DNA from: Pseudooceanicola marinus
GTDB taxonomy: Bacteria; Pseudomonadota; Alphaproteobacteria; Rhodobacterales; Rhodobacteraceae
NCBI RefSeq assembly: GCF_002786295.1
Contig: NZ_PGTC01000021.1
Span: 1 to 64,000 of the forward strand
Length of the DNA stretch: 64,000 nucleotides
Direction: 5' to 3'
Shown: positions 60,538-64,000 of the stretch, piece by piece
How the letters are laid out: each line of letters starts with the position of its first letter
Position numbering within the stretch: position 1 is the first letter of the stretch
The notes under the pieces: model-generated
Told to the model about the DNA's origin: nothing
Databases searched by the model: none
The model's input: only the letters and a program-made list of their open reading frames with translations
Position numbers and translations under genes: made by a program

Positions 60538-61701
60538 TCACTCCACAAGGTAGCGTGCGACGATCGGACGATAGCCCGCACCGAGCGCGCAGGCCTTGGT
60601 TCCCAGCGTGCCGGCGACGATCTGCGGGCGGTGGATGCCCCTCGCGTCCCAGACCGCAACGAGGGCGTCGACCCGCGACACCAACGTCTCCCGCACCTCG
60701 GAGGGAAAGCTGCCGTCGATGACGATGACGGGAACATCGAGGACGGCCACGAGGGTCATGCTGGCCGCCGCGATCTGCCGGGCCGTCTCTTCGATCCAGG
60801 TCGCTTTCAGGTCGTCGAAGCCGAGCCAGGCATCCTGCTTCAGCAGCGACGCCCCATCCCCGGGACTGCGCGCATCGAGGCGACGTTCGAGACTGTGGAT
60901 CGAGGCGAACTCGACCATCTGTGTCATGGCACCGTCCGCCCCCGGCACGGGCAGCGAGGCCAGGGCCCCGGCATTTCCGCGCGTCCCGAGATAGAGGCGC
61001 CCGTCGATGACGATACCGCCCCCCAGGAAGGCGCCGACATAGATATAGCCGAAATCCGGCAGGTCCCGCGCGGCACCGAAAAGATGCTCGCCATGGCAGG
61101 CGAGAGAGCCGTCATTGCCGACGAAGGCGGGCAGCCCGAGCGCTTCGGAGAAGGCTTCCTGCGCCGGGAAGTCGCGCCAGGCCTGCATCTCGGCCTGGGG
61201 GGCGTCGAGAAGGTCCAGCCAGTTCCACAGGTCGAAGGGCATCCCGATTCCGATCCCCGCGATGCGCTCTCTCTGCTCCGGCGTCAGGATCTTGCCGAAC
61301 GCCTCGAGCCCGGCCCGCGCGAGGTCGAGGCATAGCGAGGGCGTCGGATAGGCATAGGTGGCCGTGCGCTGGCCCAGCACCCGCCCCTCGAAATCGATGA
61401 GGATCAGGTCGGAACGCCGCCTGCCGATCCGCAACCCGATCGAGAACGCGCCGTTCGGATTAAGGCTGATCGGCCGCGACGGCTTGCCGATCCCGCCCCG
61501 AACGGGCGCGCCGCGCTGGACGAGTCCCTCGGCCTCAAGCTTGCGGGTGATGACCGAGGCCGATTGAACGGAAAGATCCATCCGCCGGGCGATCTCGGCC
61601 GCCGGCGTTGGCCCTTCCTGCCGGAGCAGGTTCAGGATCGCCCGTTCGTTCGCGCTGCGCTCCTGCGCGGCGGCCAGGCGATCTTGCAGCATATCGTCCA
61701 T
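60538..61701 (-). CDS. ROK-family transcriptional regulator
   Basis: 387-aa NagC/XylR-type regulator. HTH AAEIARRMDLSVQSASVITR near residue 40, then an ROK kinase-like sensor with GIGIGMPFDL, LPAFVGNDGSLACHGEH and YIYVGAFLGGGIVIDG. The zinc-binding CXCGXXGC motif of canonical ROK proteins is not evident after TRGNAGALASLPV. It is divergent from frcB and likely represses it until the sugar binds. Confidence 0.9.
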   Translation of the reverse strand: MDDMLQDRLAAAQERSANERAILNLLRQEGPTPAAEIARRMDLSVQSASVITRKLEAEGLVQRGAPVRGGIGKPSRPISLNPNGAFSIGLRIGRRRSDLILIDFEGRVLGQRTATYAYPTPSLCLDLARAGLEAFGKILTPEQRERIAGIGIGMPFDLWNWLDLLDAPQAEMQAWRDFPAQEAFSEALGLPAFVGNDGSLACHGEHLFGAARDLPDFGYIYVGAFLGGGIVIDGRLYLGTRGNAGALASLPVPGADGAMTQMVEFASIHSLERRLDARSPGDGASLLKQDAWLGFDDLKATWIEETARQIAAASMTLVAVLDVPVIVIDGSFPSEVRETLVSRVDALVAVWDARGIHRPQIVAGTLGTKACALGAGYRPIVARYLVE

Positions 61702-61724
61702 GTCAGCCCCTCCCTTCGGCTATT

Positions 61725-61759
61725 TTTGTCAACCAGACTTTATAAAGCAAGTTTACAAA
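61725..61759. promoter_or_regulatory. ROK operator candidate between regulator and frcB
   Basis: TTTGTCAAC (61725-61733) and GTTTACAAA (61751-61759) form an inverted repeat with one mismatch around CTTTATAAAG (61738-61747), itself a perfect palindrome. Location and nesting suit a ROK or NagC-type operator. Confidence 0.55.
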
Positions 61760-61883
61760 AGGCATTGACGAGCGCTTTTTCGTTGGTCCATGCTCTGCCT
61801 GCCGACTGGAGGAGTCGGCCGCTTTCGGCAGTTCGGTGGGCTTGACCTGTCGCAACCGTGGGCAAAATTCAGGAGGAGACATC

Positions 61884-62900
61884 ATGAAATACGCAACGGC
61901 ACTCACGGCCATGGCGCTTGCCGTGTCCGGCGGCGCGGCGATGGCGCAGGACCAGACCACGGCCTGCCTGATCACCAAAACGGACACCAACCCGTTCTTC
62001 GTGAAGATGCGTGAAGGCGCGCAACAGAAGGCGGAAGAGCTGGGCATCGAGCTGATGAACTTCGCCGGCAAGTATGACGGCGACCACGAAACGCAGGCCC
62101 AGGCCATCGAAACCTGCATCGCCGCCGGAGCCGACGGTATCCTGCTGCTGGCCTCGGACACCTCGTCGATCGTGTCCTCAGTCGAACAGGCCCAGGAGGC
62201 GGGTGCCATCGTGATTGCCCTGGATACGCCGCTGAGCCCGGCGGATGCAGCGGACGCGACCTTCGCGACGGACAATTTCCGTGCCGGTGAGCTGATCGGG
62301 CAATGGGCCGCCGCCAAGCTGGGCGACGCGGCCGAGGACGCCCGCATTGCGTTCCTCGACCTGAATGTCAGCCAGCCCACGGTGGGCGTGCTGCGCGACC
62401 AGGGTTTCATGCAGGGCTTCGGGATCGATATCAAGGATCCGGGCCGCTACGGGGACGAGGATGACCCGCGCATCGTCGGACATGACGTGACGCAGGGCAA
62501 CGAGGAAGGCGGTCGCCGCGCCATGGAGAACCTGCTGGCGAAGGACCCCAACATCAACGTGGTCTACACGATCAACGAACCCGCCGCCGCTGGCGCCTAC
62601 GAGGCGCTGGACGCGCTTGGCCGGGCCGACGACGTGCTGATCGTGTCGGTCGATGGCGGCTGCCCGGGCGTCCAGAACATCCGCGACGGGGTGATCGGGG
62701 CGACGGCGCAGCAATACCCTCTGGACATGGCGGCCCTCGGGATCGAGGCGATCCACCAGTATGCTCAGGACGGCACGCTGCCGCAGCCGACCGAAGGCAA
62801 GGACTTCTTCGACACCGGGGTCGAGCTCGTGACGGGCGAACCGGTCGAGGGCGTCACGTCGATCACCGTGGACGAGGGGCTGGAGCGGTGCTGGGGCTGA
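61884..62900 (+). CDS. frcB: Fructose/ribose-type ABC sugar-binding protein FrcB
   Basis: 338-aa periplasmic receptor, signal peptide 1-21 ending [64 protein letters not shown] and [14 protein letters not shown] match rhizobial FrcB. AGGAGGAG precedes ATG 61884. The ligand is probably fructose, perhaps with ribose or mannose as reported for Frc systems. Confidence 0.9.
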   Translation: MKYATALTAMALAVSGGAAMAQDQTTACLITKTDTNPFFVKMREGAQQKAEELGIELMNFAGKYDGDHETQAQAIETCIAAGADGILLLASDTSSIVSSVEQAQEAGAIVIALDTPLSPADAADATFATDNFRAGELIGQWAAAKLGDAAEDARIAFLDLNVSQPTVGVLRDQGFMQGFGIDIKDPGRYGDEDDPRIVGHDVTQGNEEGGRRAMENLLAKDPNINVVYTINEPAAAGAYEALDALGRADDVLIVSVDGGCPGVQNIRDGVIGATAQQYPLDMAALGIEAIHQYAQDGTLPQPTEGKDFFDTGVELVTGEPVEGVTSITVDEGLERCWG

Positions 62901-62931
62901 TCCAGACCGCGACACGCCAAGCCTGAAAGAG

Positions 62932-62951
62932 CCGGGGCGCATGCGCCCCGG
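62932..62951 (+). terminator. Hairpin between frcB and frcC
   Basis: CCGGGGCGCATGCGCCCCGG is a perfect 20-base palindrome able to form a stem of 8-9 bp. There is no U-run. Confidence 0.5.
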
Positions 62952-62981
62952 TCATAACGCCTGTCACGGGAGGGACAGCTC

Positions 62982-64000
62982 ATGAGCCAGGATGACGCTT
63001 ACGAGGATGTCGTCAAAACGCGGCGAGAGGAGAGTTTCGCCTCGTTCGAAAGCCGGCAGAAGGGCCTGCTGCACAAGGTCCACGATGTCCTTCACGGGAA
63101 CCCCGCGCTGGTGCCGCTGATCGTCCTGCTGGCTTCGATCGCAGTCTTCGGGCTGCTGCTGGGATCGCGGTTCTTCTCGCCCTTCGCGCTGACGCTGATC
63201 CTGCAGCAGGTGCAGATTGTCGGCATCGTCGCAGCGGCGCAGTCGCTGATCATCCTGACCGCCGGGATCGACCTGTCGGTGGGGGCGATCACGGTGTTCT
63301 CCTCCGTCGTGATGGGCCAGTTCGCCTTCCGCTACGGGATCCCGCCCTCCATCGCGGTGGTGTGCGGGCTTGGGTTCGGTACGCTCTGCGGCGCGCTGAA
63401 CGGGCTGCTTGTCAGCAAGATGAAGCTGCCGCCCTTCATCGTCACGCTTGGCACGTGGCAGATCATCCTGGCGTCGAACTACCTCTATTCCCGGAACGAG
63501 ACGATCCGCTCTCAGGACATCGAGGCCAGCGCGCCGATCCTGCAATTCATGGGCACGCGGTTCGAGGTCGCCGGCGCGGTCTTTACCATCGGTGTGGTCT
63601 TCATGATCCTGCTGATGCTGGGGCTCGCCTGGGCATTGAAGAACACGGCCTGGGGGCGGCATGTCTATGCCGTGGGCGACGATGCCGAGGCCGCGGCGCT
63701 GTCGGGCGTCAACGTCCACCGCACCCTGATGTCGGTCTACATGCTGGGCGGCCTGATCTGCGGCTTTGCCGGATGGGCGCTGATCGGGCGGCTCGGCTCG
63801 GTCTCCCCCACCTCGGCCTACGAGGCGAATATCGAATCCATCACTGCCGTGGTGATCGGCGGCATTTCCCTGTTCGGGGGGCGTGGGTCGATCCTGGGCG
63901 CGCTGTTCGGGGCGCTGATCGTCGGTGTCTTCTCCCTGGGGCTGCGGCTTCTGGGGGCCGACGCGCAGTGGACCTACTTCTTCATCGGCGTGCTGATCAT
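62982..64000 (+). CDS. frcC: Fructose/ribose ABC transporter permease FrcC, 3' end outside window
   Basis: CUT2 permease open to the window end (339 codons visible). Long cytoplasmic start (DAYEDVVKTRREESFASFES), then helices with AAAQSLIILTAGIDLSVGAI, VSKMKLPPFIVTLGTWQII and ITAVVIGGISLFGGRGSILG, typical of FrcC. GGGAGGGAC precedes ATG 62982. The ATPase gene frcA is expected just beyond the window. Confidence 0.92.
   Translation, partial: MSQDDAYEDVVKTRREESFASFESRQKGLLHKVHDVLHGNPALVPLIVLLASIAVFGLLLGSRFFSPFALTLILQQVQIVGIVAAAQSLIILTAGIDLSVGAITVFSSVVMGQFAFRYGIPPSIAVVCGLGFGTLCGALNGLLVSKMKLPPFIVTLGTWQIILASNYLYSRNETIRSQDIEASAPILQFMGTRFEVAGAVFTIGVVFMILLMLGLAWALKNTAWGRHVYAVGDDAEAAALSGVNVHRTLMSVYMLGGLICGFAGWALIGRLGSVSPTSAYEANIESITAVVIGGISLFGGRGSILGALFGALIVGVFSLGLRLLGADAQWTYFFIGVLI

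Overview
The window is high in G+C throughout and reads as an accessory replicon or genomic island of an alphaproteobacterium, most likely of the Rhodobacterales (Paracoccus/Rhodobacter/Roseobacter type). The support is a nirK-nirV, norCBQD-nnrU and pseudoazurin set with NnrR-type boxes, TRAP and tripartite tricarboxylate transporters, a LysR-linked class A beta-lactamase, and insertion-sequence remnants of several families. No rRNA, tRNA or CRISPR array was seen. Assignment to a genus is not possible from the sequence alone.

Layout. 1-567: end of an IS3-family transposase. 1006-6356: galactofuranose-type ABC operon (ytfQ, ytfR, ytfT, yjfF) with a translationally coupled GntR regulator. 6678-9217: two IS110-family elements on the minus strand and an IS5-type remnant. 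9333-12045: a MarR regulator overlapping a UvrA-like ABC protein, probably drug resistance. 12068-15077: a graveyard of broken IS5, IS3, IS110, IS66, integrase and C5-methyltransferase pieces. 15114-27804: carboxylate locus with the two-component system tctED, transporter tctC plus a fused tctA-tctB, a GalD/PrpF-type isomerase, a universal stress protein, a 52-aa unknown, a D-2-hydroxyacid dehydrogenase, an AbrB-like membrane protein, a GntR regulator with a perfect 20-bp operator, and tcuA-tcuB. 28499-30432: an SDR and a CatB acetyltransferase.

30629-42568 is a compact denitrification island: nnrS, pseudoazurin, an NnrR-type Crp/Fnr regulator, a DUF1858 protein, norCBQD with two small membrane proteins and nnrU, hemN, nirV and nirK. 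Four promoters carry matching NnrR/FNR-like boxes, so the island looks like one regulon reducing nitrite to nitric oxide to nitrous oxide. 42950-46217 holds an HxlR regulator divergent from a VOC/GST/DUF1428/GST operon that ends in a broken hydrolase. 46870-51176: a membrane AraC regulator, a secreted hydrolase, and a LysR/beta-lactamase pair.

51502-59572 is the most unusual part: a TRAP transporter (dctPQM) joined without gaps to pyrK, class 1B pyrD, an M20 carbamoyl-amino-acid hydrolase, pyrE and a 106-aa unknown, with an XRE regulator. It looks like a module for uptake and use of orotate, dihydroorotate or a related ureido acid. 59934-60336 holds ABC-ATPase and integrase remnants. 60538-64000: a ROK regulator divergent from frcB-frcC, a fructose/ribose-type ABC transporter running off the window.

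A recurring theme is one imported substrate class per operon: ytf, tct/tcu, TRAP-pyr and frc. Each has its own local regulator and a strong hairpin directly after the binding-protein gene. Mobile-element debris separates the blocks, consistent with stepwise assembly.
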